A DNA stretch of 43,041 nucleotides, from contig CALESY010000129.1 in the NCBI GenBank assembly GCA_937919945.1, forward strand, positions 1 to 43,041, written 5' to 3'. Within the stretch, counting starts at the first letter, position 1. Each line of letters starts with the position of its first letter. The notes below the pieces were generated by a model that had not been told where the DNA came from, searched no databases, and saw only the letters and a list, made by a program, of their open reading frames with translations. Shown here piece by piece: positions 8,227-16,405 of the stretch. The stretch comes from an uncultured Chitinophagaceae bacterium (lineage in GTDB: Bacteria; Bacteroidota; Bacteroidia; Chitinophagales; Chitinophagaceae). The translations under genes and the position numbers were made by a program.

Positions 8227-10281
8227 TTACCACACACGTACACGCTCATTTTCTGCACGGTACATTTTGTCGCCGGGTTTTACATCAAATGCCTTGTAGA
8301 ATTCGGGCATGTTGCTCAACGGTCCGTTACAACGCCACAGGTTGGGCGAGTGCGGGTCGGTCTTAATACGGTTGAAAGCCTCTTCGGGCGTGGTGTTAGC
8401 GCGCCATACCTGTGCCCAGCTAAGGAAGAAGCGTTGCTCTGGTGTAAAGCCATCTATCTTATCGGTGCTTTGTCCTTGTTTTGTTTTCTTGAATGCTTCG
8501 TAAGCAATCGCCAATCCGCCAAGGTCCGCCAGGTTTTCACCCAATGTCAATTCGCCATTGATATGCACCGTGTCAAGTACTGTAAAGCTGTTGTATTGTT
8601 TTACAACGATGTCGGTCTTCTCTTTAAACTTAGCGGCATCTTCCGGTGTCCACCAATCATTCAGGTTACCGTCTGCATCATACTGGCGTCCTTGATCGTC
8701 AAAGCCGTGTGTTATCTCATGGCCTATCACCGCGCCTATACCACCATAGTTCACCGCATCATCTGCATTCATGTCAAAGAAAGGATATTGCAATATACCT
8801 GCAGGGAAAACGATTTCGTTGAAAGCAGGATTGTAATACGCATTCACTGTTGGCGGTGTCATGCCCCATTCCGTTTTGTCAACAGGCTTGCCCAGTTTGT
8901 TTATCATATAGTCGTACTCGAAAGCAGAAGCAGCCATGATGTTTTTTACATAGTCGTTGCCGCTTATTTCCAGTTTACCATAGTCGCGCCATTTATCAGG
9001 GTAGCCTATTTTGCGGATGAAAGTACCGAGCTTACCCAATGCTTTTTGCTTGGTAACATCGCTCATCCAGTCGAGGCGTTTGATACGCTCGCCGTAGGTA
9101 TTTTGCAGGTTGTCCAGCATTTCAAGCATACGCTTCTTAGCTTCCGGTTTGAAGTGTTTGTCAACATACATCTGCCCCAGCAGTTCGCCCACAGAACCAT
9201 CAACAACACTCAGTACACGCTGCCAGCGAGGCTTTTGCTCTTTCTGTCCGCGTACTACGGTGCCGTAAAAATCAAAACGTGCTTTGTCAAAATTGCTGCT
9301 CAGATAAGGAGCCGCATCGTTTACGGTATGAAATTTCAGGTACTTCTTCCACACATCTACCGATGTAGCTTTCAGTTGCTTGTTCACCTCTGCAAAGAAG
9401 TTTGGTGTAGCCACAATGCATGAATCCTGACTGCCTATTTTCAAGTTGGTAAAGATGGTATTCCAGTCCATACCCGGTGTCAGTTTGTTCAGCCCTTCTT
9501 TGTTGAATTTGTTGTACAATTTATAAGGATCGCGCATTTCAACACGTGTCATAGATGCACCTGCCAGTTTCTCTTCAAGCGCATATATATCGGCAGCATC
9601 TTTCTTAGCTGCGTTGCTGTCAAGCCCCATCAGCATCAGTACTTTTACCTGATATGCTTTATATGCATCGCGTATCTTGGCACTGCGCTCATCTTTGTTG
9701 AAGTAGAAATCGCGGTCGGGCATACCCAAACCGCTTTGTATAAACTGCGGTATCTGCTTGGTTACATTCTTATCATCGGGTGCTACATAAAAGCCAAACA
9801 GTTGAGTATTGCCCTCAGTATGACCTTTTGTTATTTCATTCAGTACACCATTAGCATCTGTCAGCGCATCTATGCGTGCCAGCACAGTATTTAATGGAGT
9901 AATGCCTGCCTTATCTATTGCAGCACTATCCATACCGCTACGATACAGGTCGCCTACTTTTTGGTCAGCACTTCCTTTTGCGGCGCTTTTGTTAGCAGCA
10001 GCAGCATCCAGCAACGCGCGCAATGCTTTATAATTGTTCTCTTGCAGTTCGTTAAAGCTGCCCCAGCGAGTCTGGTCGCCGGGTATGGGGTTGTTCTTCA
10101 ACCAAGTGCCATTGGCATACATAAAGAAGTCGTCGCCCGGGCGAATGGTAGTGTCCATATTCGCGGGGTCTAACAGCTTGCGGGCTGCTTCGCCACTACT
10201 GCTACCACCACCGTTTTCTTTGCACGATGCCATTGCCAGCAATGCAACGCCTGCAATGAGAGAATGCTTCAGTTTTATCAT
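8227..10281 (-). CDS. pepO: M13 family zinc metallopeptidase (PepO/neprilysin-like lipoprotein)
   Basis: This 684-residue M13 endopeptidase probably cleaves oligopeptides in the periplasm or at the cell surface. The N-terminus has a signal peptide with lipobox-like MASC, Cys20 being the likely lipidated residue, followed by a Gly/Ser linker. The catalytic domain shows NAYYNPAFNEIVFPAGILQ, the zinc site GHEITHGFDDQGRQYD (His521, Glu522, His525), and ENLADLGG with the third zinc ligand Glu. The C-terminus (SPNLWRCNGPLSNMPEFYKAF, ending RVRVW) is the normal M13 ending. The length equals that of full family members. A perfect -7 box lies just upstream and a terminator downstream, so it is probably a single-gene transcript. 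Confidence 0.95.
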   Translation of the reverse strand: MIKLKHSLIAGVALLAMASCKENGGGSSSGEAARKLLDPANMDTTIRPGDDFFMYANGTWLKNNPIPGDQTRWGSFNELQENNYKALRALLDAAAANKSAAKGSADQKVGDLYRSGMDSAAIDKAGITPLNTVLARIDALTDANGVLNEITKGHTEGNTQLFGFYVAPDDKNVTKQIPQFIQSGLGMPDRDFYFNKDERSAKIRDAYKAYQVKVLMLMGLDSNAAKKDAADIYALEEKLAGASMTRVEMRDPYKLYNKFNKEGLNKLTPGMDWNTIFTNLKIGSQDSCIVATPNFFAEVNKQLKATSVDVWKKYLKFHTVNDAAPYLSSNFDKARFDFYGTVVRGQKEQKPRWQRVLSVVDGSVGELLGQMYVDKHFKPEAKKRMLEMLDNLQNTYGERIKRLDWMSDVTKQKALGKLGTFIRKIGYPDKWRDYGKLEISGNDYVKNIMAASAFEYDYMINKLGKPVDKTEWGMTPPTVNAYYNPAFNEIVFPAGILQYPFFDMNADDAVNYGGIGAVIGHEITHGFDDQGRQYDADGNLNDWWTPEDAAKFKEKTDIVVKQYNSFTVLDTVHINGELTLGENLADLGGLAIAYEAFKKTKQGQSTDKIDGFTPEQRFFLSWAQVWRANTTPEEAFNRIKTDPHSPNLWRCNGPLSNMPEFYKAFDVKPGDKMYRAENERVRVW

Positions 10282-10300
10282 TATTGATTATTTAAGATGC

Positions 10301-10308
10301 CAAAATTA
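10301..10308 (-). promoter_or_regulatory. -7 promoter box for the M13 peptidase gene (TAATTTTG)
   Basis: Read on the minus strand, TAATTTTG matches TAnnTTTG exactly and lies 19 bases before the ATG at 10281, implying a short untranslated leader. The region is AT-rich, so the match alone is not decisive. Confidence 0.5.
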
Positions 10309-10375
10309 GTATAAAACAATTTTGTTTTATATATATCTATGATTTCCGCGGGGTGAAAAATCGGGTGAAAAAATT

Positions 10376-11020
10376 TCAGGCTATTTTACGCCTGTCCCGC
10401 CGTATGTGCTTTACTTCTATAATGCCTTGGAAGTAATACATCTTACGTGTTATCAAATCTCTGCAACGGCTGCGTGTGCGCAGATGTTCTACTACTTCAA
10501 ACAGGCTGCCGTCTTCCATCTCAAACCAGTGTCCTTCTTCTAGGTCGTCTACCAGGCAATAGCCAGGCTTTTTTTCATCGTACCTGTATAATGCTTTATA
10601 TAAGGCAGGGTCTGTACATGTACTGGCAGCCGGATTGCGTAAGTAAGCTATCAATGCTTTTTCTACATCGTTAGGAAATATCTGCTTACCTATAAATGGT
10701 ATCAGCACATGGCGGAATTGCGTTTTCCATTCTTTGCCATGTGGCGGCACATCGTTTTTAAAATGATTGTAGGTGAGCATGTGTGCCAGCTCGTGCAGCA
10801 ATGTTATTAAGAAGCTGTATTTGTTCAGTGTGATGTTGACAGTTACGCGATGATACGGTTCATCTTTAGTGGGGTTGCGATAATCTCCCAAAACTGATTT
10901 ACGTTCACGTGTCAGTGTCAGGTGTATAGTATGGCTCATGAAGTATGGAGCTACTAAATCGAAAGTGCCTTCCGGTAAAAAATGTTTTAGATGATAAATA
11001 GAAGTCTCTTGCTTTTTCAT
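10376..11020 (-). CDS. SprT-like zinc metalloprotease-domain protein
   Basis: The 214 residues contain a SprT-like core: ITLLHELAHMLTYNHF with the zinc motif HELAH at 76-80, then PPHGKEWKTQFR providing the third ligand region (H-G-x-x-W). A C-terminal beta-rich part has one Cys pair region (CLVDDLEEGHWFEMEDGSLFE). SprT/Spartan-type domains act on DNA-protein crosslinks in eukaryotes; the bacterial role is not settled. There is no signal peptide, so it is cytoplasmic. The gene starts 1 base after the stop of the AtpI-like gene, as the last member of a four-gene minus-strand operon. The domain call is firm. Confidence 0.85.
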   Translation of the reverse strand: MKKQETSIYHLKHFLPEGTFDLVAPYFMSHTIHLTLTRERKSVLGDYRNPTKDEPYHRVTVNITLNKYSFLITLLHELAHMLTYNHFKNDVPPHGKEWKTQFRHVLIPFIGKQIFPNDVEKALIAYLRNPAASTCTDPALYKALYRYDEKKPGYCLVDDLEEGHWFEMEDGSLFEVVEHLRTRSRCRDLITRKMYYFQGIIEVKHIRRDRRKIA

Positions 11021-11021
11021 A

Positions 11022-11396
11022 TCACTTCACTCTTGCCATTTTTGATAATGTGGTTGTTTCTATTACCGTATATACTATATAGATACCGAACAATACAAAT
11101 AAAGTGGGTTTATGTATGTCGGGTTTCTTAGCCATCACATAAATTAATATAGCTGCCATGCATACCAGCAGCTTCAGAAAAGTACCCGAATACACACCTC
11201 TTACAAACGCTTCGGGGCGGCTTTTTATTTGTTTCGTTACCATCAAATAACTTACTGATGACAATACCGCCATGAGTATGTTGCCAACCATCATAGCTGC
11301 AAAGTCAAATGCAGGTAAGGCTGTTTTCATGTACAGGAAAACGCCCGCCAGTACAGCGAAGGCCACGATGGTTGTTATCAGAAAGTTCTTACTCAT
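11022..11396 (-). CDS. AtpI-like small membrane protein
   Basis: A 124-residue protein with four predicted helices (about 5-23, 33-52, 68-87, 97-114) and basic loops. Proteins of this size and layout usually sit between atpZ and atpB in Bacteroidota ATP synthase operons and are thought to help c-ring assembly or Mg uptake (AtpI-like); that role is inferred from family context. Its ATG overlaps the stop codon of the AtpZ-like gene in an ATGA arrangement (11396-11393), indicating coupled translation. Unusually, no ATP synthase subunit follows: the next gene is the SprT-like protease. Membrane topology is clear; the functional name is tentative. Confidence 0.6.
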   Translation of the reverse strand: MSKNFLITTIVAFAVLAGVFLYMKTALPAFDFAAMMVGNILMAVLSSVSYLMVTKQIKSRPEAFVRGVYSGTFLKLLVCMAAILIYVMAKKPDIHKPTLFVLFGIYIVYTVIETTTLSKMARVK

Positions 11397-11605
11397 TTTT
11401 TCGGTTTATTAAATTCTTTTATCAACTGCCATAGAGAAACGCATAAAGCAACCAATGGCAAGGAAACAATAAACAAAGGAAATTTCCACCCTGTTTGTTT
11501 ATCAAGCCACCAACCTGCCCATACTGCCAAAGCTAGCATCACCATCCATTGTGTGGCAAGGCCTGCATAGCGCATCGTGCTATTAGTTGGCTTTTCATTT
11601 TTCAT
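11393..11605 (-). CDS. AtpZ/AtpI family protein
   Basis: A 70-residue protein with two helices: WMVMLALAVWAGWWLDKQTG and a second at about 43-61. This matches the AtpZ (AtpQ-type F1F0-ATPase accessory) pattern, including the G-W-W-x-D-x-x-x-x-x-x-P signature between the helices. I chose the ATG at 11605, which lies 4 bases after the upstream stop; the longer frame would overlap the upstream gene. AtpZ-type proteins are associated with ATP synthase assembly or divalent cation transport. The gene is translationally coupled to the AtpI-like gene by ATGA. The real synthase genes are not in this window. Confidence 0.7.
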   Translation of the reverse strand: MKNEKPTNSTMRYAGLATQWMVMLALAVWAGWWLDKQTGWKFPLFIVSLPLVALCVSLWQLIKEFNKPKK

Positions 11606-11609
11606 TGCC

Positions 11610-12068
11610 TTATTTTTTTGCAGGTTGCAATGCACCTTTTTTTATTTCATCGTTCATGGGTACAAGGTTGTTCATAGCATCCTGATTCACACGTTTCATA
11701 TCCAGCATGGTTGTATCGCGTTTTACTTTTACATCACCCGTTATCACATCGCGCACATTGTTTTGAAATGCTTCCTGTGCAGCTGTCAAATCTGCCAGCG
11801 AATCAACCGTGCGTTTCAGTTGAATGATTTCACGCCGGTTGCTGCCGCCTGCGTAGCCGGGTATATAATACTTCAATGGGGTTAACAGCAGTATGGCCAC
11901 AGTAACAACAATCACAAATACAAAGATGCTGCTGAATAGTATGTACAGTTTCCGCATCGTCAATCTGAAGGAAGCCACCTCTTGCAAAGACACATCGTCA
12001 ATAAACACCAAACGGTAGTGCGTATTGAGTCGTTTAAAAATATGCCTGCGTTTGGTTGGCTTGCTCAT
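11610..12068 (-). CDS. Single-pass membrane protein resembling the N-terminus of M23 peptidases
   Basis: The 152-residue protein begins MSKPTKRRHIFKRLNTHYRL, continues with a segment like VFIDDVSLQEVASFRLTMRKLY, then has one helix (about 44-64) and TPLKYYIPGYAG before a coiled-coil region (about 80-110). This cytoplasmic-TM-periplasmic layout, with the phrase fRLVfxDDxxxEEVxSFRL and YIPGY, is what I know from membrane-bound M23 (LytM-like) peptidases of Bacteroidota, but the peptidase domain with its zinc ligands is absent. It may be a truncated relative or a dedicated scaffold partner for cell-envelope proteins. It is the first gene of the atpZ-like/AtpI-like/SprT operon. The resemblance is from memory and moderate. 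Confidence 0.6.
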   Translation of the reverse strand: MSKPTKRRHIFKRLNTHYRLVFIDDVSLQEVASFRLTMRKLYILFSSIFVFVIVVTVAILLLTPLKYYIPGYAGGSNRREIIQLKRTVDSLADLTAAQEAFQNNVRDVITGDVKVKRDTTMLDMKRVNQDAMNNLVPMNDEIKKGALQPAKK

Positions 12069-12468
12069 ATTGCGAAAGGGAGTGTAAATTAAGATTTAGG
12101 AATGATGAACACAATTTTTTCAGGATGTCCTTTGGGTTAATTTTATATAGGCTTTCTTGTAATGGGTTTTTGTAAATAGCAGCAACAAATATTTTTATTT
12201 TATTATGTGTATTTGTTTGTTTTTCATATGTGGTTAACAAAATTGTTGCCGTTTGTTGCTGTTTTTGTAAGTGTTATTTTTTTGTTTCGTTGAGTGAAAC
12301 ACCGAAAAAATCAGGGAGCGAAGCATGTATTTGAGAAGAAACAGGAATTCCGGATTTTAACATCATTTTATCAATAACAAAAATACTAAATAAGTGTTGT
12401 ATATTGAAATGTATATTATCATTATAAGAAGCCTATTAATTGCCTTTCTCGGTTTGAGGGGATTTTGT

Positions 12469-12476
12469 TATTTTTG
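12469..12476 (+). promoter_or_regulatory. Candidate -7 promoter box for porW (TATTTTTG)
   Basis: TATTTTTG matches TAnnTTTG exactly and lies 108 bp before the TTG start of porW. It would place the hairpin at 12501-12528 in the 5' leader. No well-spaced TTG -33 element is evident, so this is a candidate only. Confidence 0.4.
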
Positions 12477-12500
12477 AGCTATATGTAAGGTGTCTTAATA

Positions 12501-12528
12501 TATACCTGCAAAGTTGTTTGCAGGTATA
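12501..12528 (+). promoter_or_regulatory. Perfect 12-bp hairpin in the porW leader
   Basis: TATACCTGCAAA and TTTGCAGGTATA pair perfectly around a GTTG loop. No gene ends just upstream on the plus strand, so a simple terminator role is unlikely. It could be a leader structure, an attenuator or a protein-binding dyad. It is followed by the modest T-rich sequence CTATTTT. Confidence 0.5.
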
Positions 12529-12583
12529 CTATTTTAAGCATTTTACAGTTATACATTATTGAAGCAAAAGCACTCAAGTACAT

Positions 12584-15500
12584 TTGAGCCCTCGTAATAT
12601 ATTATTTTTTATCATAATCCTTTGTTGCGGACTGATACGCAACGACCATGCTATTGCCCAAACCCGTAAAACGAATAACGACAGCCTTGCAGCCATCCGC
12701 AAACAGCAGGAAGCAATCTCCAAAGAACGGGCTAAACAACAACAGCAACGGCAAGATAGTATAGCAGCAGCCCGCAAGCAGGCAGAAAAAGCTAAAGAAG
12801 CAGCAGCCAAAGAAAAAGCGATTGCACTGGAAGCACAGCGCAAACAACAAGAAAAAACACGCGACAGCCTGGCTAAACAGAGAGCAAAAGAAACCGCTGC
12901 CAGACAGGCAGCGCAGAAGCGCACGATGGACAGCCTGAAAGCAGCCCGACAACGTAGTGCCGATAGCCTTGCCAAAATTCGTAAACGCCGTACTGACAGC
13001 CTGAATGCTATACGAAAGTATAAAGAGAGCAAACGCTACACCGATAGTGTAGAAAAATCAAGGCTTGCTAAAACCAAAGCCATGCAGGCCATCAGACAGG
13101 CGAAGCTGGATTCTGCCAAAGCAGTGCGGAAGAAAATTACAGACAGTACTATAGCCATACGCAAAAAGAGTATGGACAGCTTACGAGCTATACAAAAGAA
13201 AAGAACCGATAGCCTGACAGCCCGCAGAAAATACAGAGAAAGCAAACGATTTGCAGATAGCGTTGCGGTAGTAAAGAAGATGCGGACAGATAGCATTGCC
13301 AAAGCACGTAAGAAATTTAATGATAGCCTTGCTAAAGGAAGAAAGGCTAAGGCAGATAGTTTTGCCAAACTCAGGAAGGCAAAAACCGACAGCCTTGCCA
13401 AAATGCGTAAAGTGAAGACCGATAGCCTTGCAGGCAGCAGAAAAGTAAAGACAGACAGCCTTGCAAAAGTGAAAGAGAAGCGACAGAAAGAACTGAAAGC
13501 AAAAGAGAAGGAACGGGAGCAAAAACAGCAGCTTGCATTTGAACTGAAAATAAAGAAAAAGCAGAAAGCTTATAGCAATGAGAAGATGCTGAAGAAGCGA
13601 TGGAGTGTGCCCCGGCGGGTAGTACAGAATACCTTTACACACTACAACTATTACTTCAACGCAGACAGGAAGATGGACGAGGCGATAGCCAATATGCTGC
13701 GCAGTAAGAAGGATAATTACGATTCTTTGCTGGCCTTGTTCCCTTATAATCCGGATAAGGATTCCGCCATGTTGTCTGCCGATATGGATAGTATTATTTA
13801 CAAAGCATCCATAGGTATACAACTACACGACCCGCGTACCAAGTGGGGTGATGACCTGTACTTGTTATTGGGCGAGGCGTATTACTATAAAGGCAATTAC
13901 AACGAGGCATCTGCTGCTTTCAGGTATATATTGAGCCTGCGGGATAAGAAGAAAAACCCGAATGATAACAGTAGTGTATATAAAAAAGGCGGTAAAGAAC
14001 TTTCTATAGCGCAAAAAGATAAAAAAGGCTTGCTTAATTTTTTGCGCCACCGTTCGGTACACAACGAATCGCTGCTATGGCTATCGCGTACCTACACACA
14101 AATGAAGCAGGAAGGTAATGCTGAATCAGTACTCGACTTGTTGGAAACAGACCCGAATTTCCCCAAAGAGCTGCAAGGAAGGCTGGCGTTGGAAAAAGCA
14201 TTTATCTACCTGCAACAAAACGACCGAAAGGCAGCGGCAGAGCAGTTGGTAATAGCAGCCAATGATGATGAACTGCCTGACTGGGTACAAATGCGCGCAG
14301 GTTTCATTGCGGGGCAGATATACCAAAGCCGTAATGAATACACTGCATCTGCCGCAAGCTTTAAGAAAGTGATAGATCTGCACCCGAAAATTGAAATGGA
14401 TTTTCAGGCGCGTAAGAATATGGCCTATAGCCAGATGTATGCGGGTGGCGACCAACAGGAAACCATCGCATCGCTGAAAAAAGTATTGAAAGATGGTAAG
14501 TATTTGCCTTACTATGAGCAGGTATATTATGTACTGGGTAGGCTGTCTGCCAATGCGGGCAATAATGAAGATGCAATCACATACTTGTCACAAGGTTTGC
14601 AATCTTCACGTACTACACCCAAACAAAAAGTATTGTCTTATGCCACATTGGGTGGTATATACTACAATACGGGCAGGTATGTAGATGCAAAATCGGCTTA
14701 TGATAGTGCAGCGGCATTGGCCAATGTGTTACCAAACGATAGCCTTGCCATACTGGCAGTGAAACGTAGTATTGCACTCAGTAGCATCACCACACCGCTG
14801 TTGCTTATTAAAACCAGCGATAGCCTGATAGCCCTTGGCCTGATGAGTGATAAAGATATGCGTGCAGAAGTAAGAAAGTACATCCGTAAACTGCAGCAGC
14901 AAAAAATAGACAGTGCCTTTAAAGCCGAAAATGCCACAGCGCAAGGCGGCGGCGGAGGTACAGGTAATAATAGTGGTGGCGATAAAAGTAATCCATACAC
15001 TAATTGGTATTTCTCTAATCCTGTATTAGTGCAGCAGGGTATCAATGAATTTAAACGTAAGTGGGGTAATCGCCAACCGGTTGATAACTGGCGTAGGAGC
15101 GCTGCAGCATCGGGTAACAATATTGCTAATAATAATAATGCCGGCAATAATGCAGGGAGCGAAGATGCCATTGAAACAGATGAGAATGGTATACCAACTG
15201 AAGAAGCACTCATAGCGCTGATACCTAAAAACGAAGAGGCAATAGAGGAATTGCGCTTTGGCATACGCAGAGCGTACATGGATGTTGCTAACGCTTATGT
15301 AAAAGACTTAGAGGATTACCCACCAGCCACAAAGGCCTTAGATACGCTGAACAAGCGCTTCCCGAATCATGAACATAAGGCAGAGGAGTTGTATGTGCGA
15401 TATCTGATAGCCATCAGACAAAACAGGTTGGACGATGCGAAGCTTCATGCGAATGATCTGATGACCAAATACCCTGACAGCAAGTGGACACCTTTAGTAA

Positions 15501-16324
15501 AGCCATCGGAAAGTACAGGTACTACTGTAGTAACGAATGAAGACGTGTCTCGCATATACGAGGAAACATATAATATGGTGCTGAACAGACAGTGCAATGA
15601 TGCAATGCGCAACATTATGCTGGCAAAGACTAACTATAATAATCCGCGCTATACCAAACGCTATACTATACTGGAAGGTTTGACACTTGCCTGTATGAAA
15701 AAGTACGATGAAGCAGATACGATAGTTAGGCAATTCATCAGCAGTTATCCTAAAGACTCACTACGCCCATGGGCAGATGCAGTATTGAAGTATATACAAG
15801 ATACAAGACCGAAAGTGCCAGGTGGTTCTCCGTTAGCCGGTGAGGTGAAGCCCGCTGCAGGCACGACAGGAGATACATCTGCTGCAGCGAAAGCGCCGAT
15901 GCCCAAGCTGCCACCAGCTACAGAGATGGCAGATGTGCCTGCCGCAAACGTACCGGCTGCATACACATACAAGCAAGTGGATGAACATTATGTAATGTTT
16001 GTATTCGGTACTACAGACCAACGCTCTGCAGGAGTGAAGGCCGCTATGAACGATTTCAATAAGTTTAAATTTAATGAATTGAAACTGGCAACAGACCTTA
16101 CACCGCTTACGTCAAGCCAAAGCATTATTACAACCAAGTCGTTCCGCAACCTGGCTGCAGCAAGGATATACATCAATTCTTTACGGGCAACGGGGCAGAT
16201 ATTCAGGGACTATCAGCAGAGTGAATATCAAATAATACCTATTTCGGCCACTAACTACATAAAATTAGTTGCTGAGAAAGACATGAAAGCCTATTTGCAA
16301 TTTTATAATGCCAATTATAAATAA
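12584..16324 (+). CDS. porW: Type IX secretion/gliding TPR protein PorW/SprE, with N-terminal DSL repeats
   Basis: The 1246-residue exported protein resembles PorW/SprE, a TPR protein required for the type IX secretion system. It starts at TTG: an in-frame TGA at 12560 leaves no ATG or GTG, and the TTG leads directly into a signal peptide (ILFFIIILCCGLIRNDHAIAQ). Residues about 32-300 are a charged helical region with some 18 copies of a DSLAKxRK unit, mostly 11 residues apart. Next come NTFTHYNYYFNADRKMDEAI, IGIQLHDPRTKWGDDLYLLL and a long TPR array (about 390-760). A Gly/Asn-rich linker follows, then more TPRs, then a C-terminal domain beginning YKQVDEHYVMFVFG that is typical of SprE. Known SprE is a lipoprotein; the Cys-Cys here is an imperfect lipobox. 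Confidence 0.85.
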   Translation: MSPRNILFFIIILCCGLIRNDHAIAQTRKTNNDSLAAIRKQQEAISKERAKQQQQRQDSIAAARKQAEKAKEAAAKEKAIALEAQRKQQEKTRDSLAKQRAKETAARQAAQKRTMDSLKAARQRSADSLAKIRKRRTDSLNAIRKYKESKRYTDSVEKSRLAKTKAMQAIRQAKLDSAKAVRKKITDSTIAIRKKSMDSLRAIQKKRTDSLTARRKYRESKRFADSVAVVKKMRTDSIAKARKKFNDSLAKGRKAKADSFAKLRKAKTDSLAKMRKVKTDSLAGSRKVKTDSLAKVKEKRQKELKAKEKEREQKQQLAFELKIKKKQKAYSNEKMLKKRWSVPRRVVQNTFTHYNYYFNADRKMDEAIANMLRSKKDNYDSLLALFPYNPDKDSAMLSADMDSIIYKASIGIQLHDPRTKWGDDLYLLLGEAYYYKGNYNEASAAFRYILSLRDKKKNPNDNSSVYKKGGKELSIAQKDKKGLLNFLRHRSVHNESLLWLSRTYTQMKQEGNAESVLDLLETDPNFPKELQGRLALEKAFIYLQQNDRKAAAEQLVIAANDDELPDWVQMRAGFIAGQIYQSRNEYTASAASFKKVIDLHPKIEMDFQARKNMAYSQMYAGGDQQETIASLKKVLKDGKYLPYYEQVYYVLGRLSANAGNNEDAITYLSQGLQSSRTTPKQKVLSYATLGGIYYNTGRYVDAKSAYDSAAALANVLPNDSLAILAVKRSIALSSITTPLLLIKTSDSLIALGLMSDKDMRAEVRKYIRKLQQQKIDSAFKAENATAQGGGGGTGNNSGGDKSNPYTNWYFSNPVLVQQGINEFKRKWGNRQPVDNWRRSAAASGNNIANNNNAGNNAGSEDAIETDENGIPTEEALIALIPKNEEAIEELRFGIRRAYMDVANAYVKDLEDYPPATKALDTLNKRFPNHEHKAEELYVRYLIAIRQNRLDDAKLHANDLMTKYPDSKWTPLVKPSESTGTTVVTNEDVSRIYEETYNMVLNRQCNDAMRNIMLAKTNYNNPRYTKRYTILEGLTLACMKKYDEADTIVRQFISSYPKDSLRPWADAVLKYIQDTRPKVPGGSPLAGEVKPAAGTTGDTSAAAKAPMPKLPPATEMADVPAANVPAAYTYKQVDEHYVMFVFGTTDQRSAGVKAAMNDFNKFKFNELKLATDLTPLTSSQSIITTKSFRNLAAARIYINSLRATGQIFRDYQQSEYQIIPISATNYIKLVAEKDMKAYLQFYNANYK
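12680..13480 (+). repeat. Degenerate 33-bp (11-residue) coding repeat inside porW
   Basis: The protein unit D-S-L-x-x-x-R-K-x-x-T recurs about 18 times. In the last part (about 13,320-13,480) the units are back to back with an exact 11-residue period (DSLAKGRKAKA, DSFAKLRKAKT, DSLAKMRKVKT, DSLAGSRKVKT). Earlier copies are interrupted by YKESKRY-type inserts. An 11-residue period is that of hendecad coiled coils. Confidence 0.85.
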
Positions 16325-16405
16325 GGCTGAAGTACGTATAAGATGTCATTTACACACCTCACTTCCCATTTCCTGACTTTCTTTGTAAATTACATAGTAT
16401 AGCCT

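Larger units (their letters stand above)
12069..12583. other. AT-rich intergenic region between divergent genes
   Basis: About 515 bp without a convincing gene between the M23-like gene (minus) and porW (plus). A 68-codon minus-strand frame at 12034-12240 is AT-rich, overlaps the 5' end of a real gene and looks random. The region holds a 10-bp inverted repeat (CAGCAACAAA at 12180-12189, TTTGTTGCTG at 12252-12261), a TATTTTTG -7 box at 12469-12476 and a strong hairpin at 12501-12528. The two divergent promoters should lie here. Confidence 0.6.

Noticed and set aside
8350..9423. 357-codon open frame on the plus strand inside the M13 peptidase gene
   Set aside because: It is antisense to a well-supported gene with intact zinc motifs, is Cys/Val/His-rich in the way shadow frames are, and matches no family.
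12034..12240. 68-codon minus-strand frame before the M23-like gene
   Set aside because: It overlaps the 5' end of the real gene in another frame, is AT-rich and has no recognisable features.
12574..13401. Arg/Ala/Leu/Ser-rich minus-strand frames opposite the start of porW
   Set aside because: They are reverse readings of the DSL/RK coding repeat and have low-complexity composition without sense.
12680..13480. Regular repeat in porW as a CRISPR-like array
   Set aside because: The units are degenerate, in frame, without unique spacers, and encode a hendecad helix.
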